Below, piece by piece: positions 62,690 through 64,000 of a stretch of 64,000 bases of DNA; the first letter of the stretch is position 1; each line of letters starts with the position of its first letter. The stretch covers positions 2,630,001-2,694,000 of the forward strand of contig WPIO01000055.1 in the NCBI GenBank assembly GCA_009760855.2. Direction: 5' to 3'. Both the position numbers and the translations under genes were made by a program. The notes beneath the pieces were generated by a model. The model saw only the letters and a program-made list of their open reading frames with translations, was not told the DNA's origin and did no database searches. Source of the DNA: Cristatella mucedo (taxonomy: Eukaryota; Bryozoa; Phylactolaemata; Cristatellidae).

Positions 62690-64000
62690 GCACTACAGAG
62701 TTGCCTGTGCTCGGTAAACTACCTGACAATTTATTACGCTATCCCGAATGGTTTCTCATACTTTCACACCATTAGATCAATCAAACTGAAGGTAGAGTTG
62801 CTATTATCACACGCTCAAAATACGAATTCAAGCCATTCGCAGTACCATCTATCGAACCATCTATCGAAGCAGTCTTTCGAACCATCTATCGAACCATCTA
62901 TCGAAGCAGTCTTTCGAATCTTTCGTTATCATCGGTCTTGATTTCACCCGAAAACAAGCAACTGACGGTGGCAGTAGTATATCGCTCATCAGATACCAAG
63001 TCTTCTTTTATCTCAGATTCCTCCGATCTCATTTCGATTCTGTGTGCAAGAAATTGATCCTTTGTCATCATGGGGGATTTCAGCATTCATTTTAATAGAT
63101 TATCTGACGCCTTTAATACTAAATTTTGTAAATTGACTTACTCATTGTCTCTCATGGCTCATGTGCATCGCTCTACTCACATTAAGGGTTCTTTCACTCG
63201 ACCAAATTTTCTCATACAACTTCATGTTCTCATCACCAATTATTACCAAACCTGCATATCTGACCACATGCACATCTCATTTAGTCTACAATGTGTGCCC
63301 TCCTGCTCCTCTAAAGTCACATGTGAATCGCGAAACCCCAAGAACCTTAGCATCGATGCTGTCCGTGCGAGAATACCTGCCTGGCCTCTGCTGCTCAATC
63401 CCCCTTCCAACCTATCGTCGTGGGTAGATAGCTACAACACGACACTAGCTTGCACGCTCGACGGGTTTGCAACGCTGAATAACCGCACTGTGCACCCTCG
63501 CCCAGACGGCCTTTGGTTTGCCAAAGACATTGCACTAGCTAGGTCTACTACGCGAGACATTAAAAAAGCGTTCGAAAGATCACGACTGCCTGTCTATCGA
63601 CATGCATAGGAGGGCTACTGTAGTTCCTACCAATCAATCCTAGCAAAAGCCAAGTCTAGCTTCAATAAAAAATTGTTGAATTATAGATGCACAATAAAAA
63701 AATGCTGATGTCGACGATCAACCATCTCCTCAACCGCTCCCAGGCTAGCTAATTACCTAATGATCCCTGTGACGATGTAGCCAATCGCTTCTCTAGCTTC
63801 TTTGTCCCGAAGATAGACAAGATCAGGGAGTTCATCCCTGCGATGGCAGTATCCCACCTTAGAATACCGTCCCCCAATTCCTTGCAGCACCTCAATGTGT
63901 CTACATTTAAGCAGGCCACTAGTGATCTCGTCCTGAAGTTCGTATCCCAATAAAAAAAGACAATGCGTTCTTTGGACCCTATTCCCACTGTCCTGCTCAT
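62690..64000 (+). mobile_element. LINE C, endonuclease and linker, running off the window
   Basis: IPNGFSYFHTIRSIK, YEFKPFAVPS, ISPENKQLTVAVVYRSSDTK, IMGDFSIHFNRLSDAFNTKF, HVHRSTHIKGSFTRPNF and ISDHMHISFSL are an APE-type endonuclease in order. AWPLLLNPPSNLSSWVDSYN-TTLACTLDGFATL is the linker, and DDVANRFSSFFVPKIDKIRE with LRSLDPIPT-type text leads to the reverse transcriptase. Frameshifts occur (for example near 62.93 and 63.6 kb). A perfect 37-bp tandem duplication interrupts the endonuclease. Confidence 0.85.
62844..62917. repeat. Perfect 37-bp tandem duplication
   Basis: The 37-bp unit beginning ACCATCTATCGAACCATCTA is present twice with no differences, inside LINE C. Each unit itself contains the 12-mer ACCATCTATCGA. 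Confidence 0.95.

Overview
This is animal (metazoan) nuclear DNA. It has genes split by long GT-AG introns, many AG/CT, CA and CAG microsatellites, and dozens of pieces of CR1/L2/Rex1-type non-LTR retrotransposons and tRNA-derived SINEs. Nothing prokaryotic or viral is visible. I cannot name the species. Several large decayed LINE families, a Tc1 remnant and a SPIN-like hAT element fit an invertebrate or basal chordate. The first 48 kb are GC-rich and microsatellite-rich; the last 16 kb are AT-rich.

The main gene lies on the + strand from about 4.65 to 40.69 kb. It is an arylsulfatase of the ARSB/ARSI/ARSJ type. I could assemble ten coding exons whose splice phases agree (4649-4756, 9517-9676, 12133-12245, 19921-20034, 26805-26930, 30189-30318, 31378-31531, 31692-31855, about 35682-35766, 40166-40687). 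The exception is the exon 8/9 junction, where a micro-exon may be missing. The exon with the start codon is not identified. The fold-defining motifs are intact, but nearly every catalytic residue is replaced. The Cys that becomes formylglycine is Ala, the Lys and His of the GKWHLG motif are Gln and Asp, the later His is Arg, the DNG calcium ligands are gone, and the last active-site Lys is Arg. The reading frame and splice sites are kept, so this looks like a conserved pseudo-sulfatase (a secreted or membrane-bound non-catalytic protein) and not a decayed pseudogene. This is the most interesting item in the window.

A second + strand gene begins at 47.27 kb in a CpG-rich patch. It has a signal-peptide exon (47274-47337, phase 1) and, after a 13.9 kb intron, a symmetric phase 1-1 exon (61214-61531) that looks like an immunoglobulin-type extracellular domain. 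The gene appears to continue beyond the window.

The rest is mobile DNA and repeats. LINE A (ATT tail) has about 17 pieces, the best at 15.6-16.5 kb and 32.3-33.2 kb. LINE B (ACATT tail) has a nearly complete broken copy at 43.7-46.9 kb and another at 51.2-53.9 kb. LINE C appears at 36.35-37.2 kb and at 62.7-64.0 kb, where it runs off the window. SINE A shares its 3' hairpin tail with LINE A. SINE B has a perfect palindrome in its head. Several copies are nested in one another with visible short target-site duplications, which gives a relative chronology. Introns and intergenic DNA otherwise show only simple repeats, including a 750-bp pure pyrimidine block and a 20-bp minisatellite.
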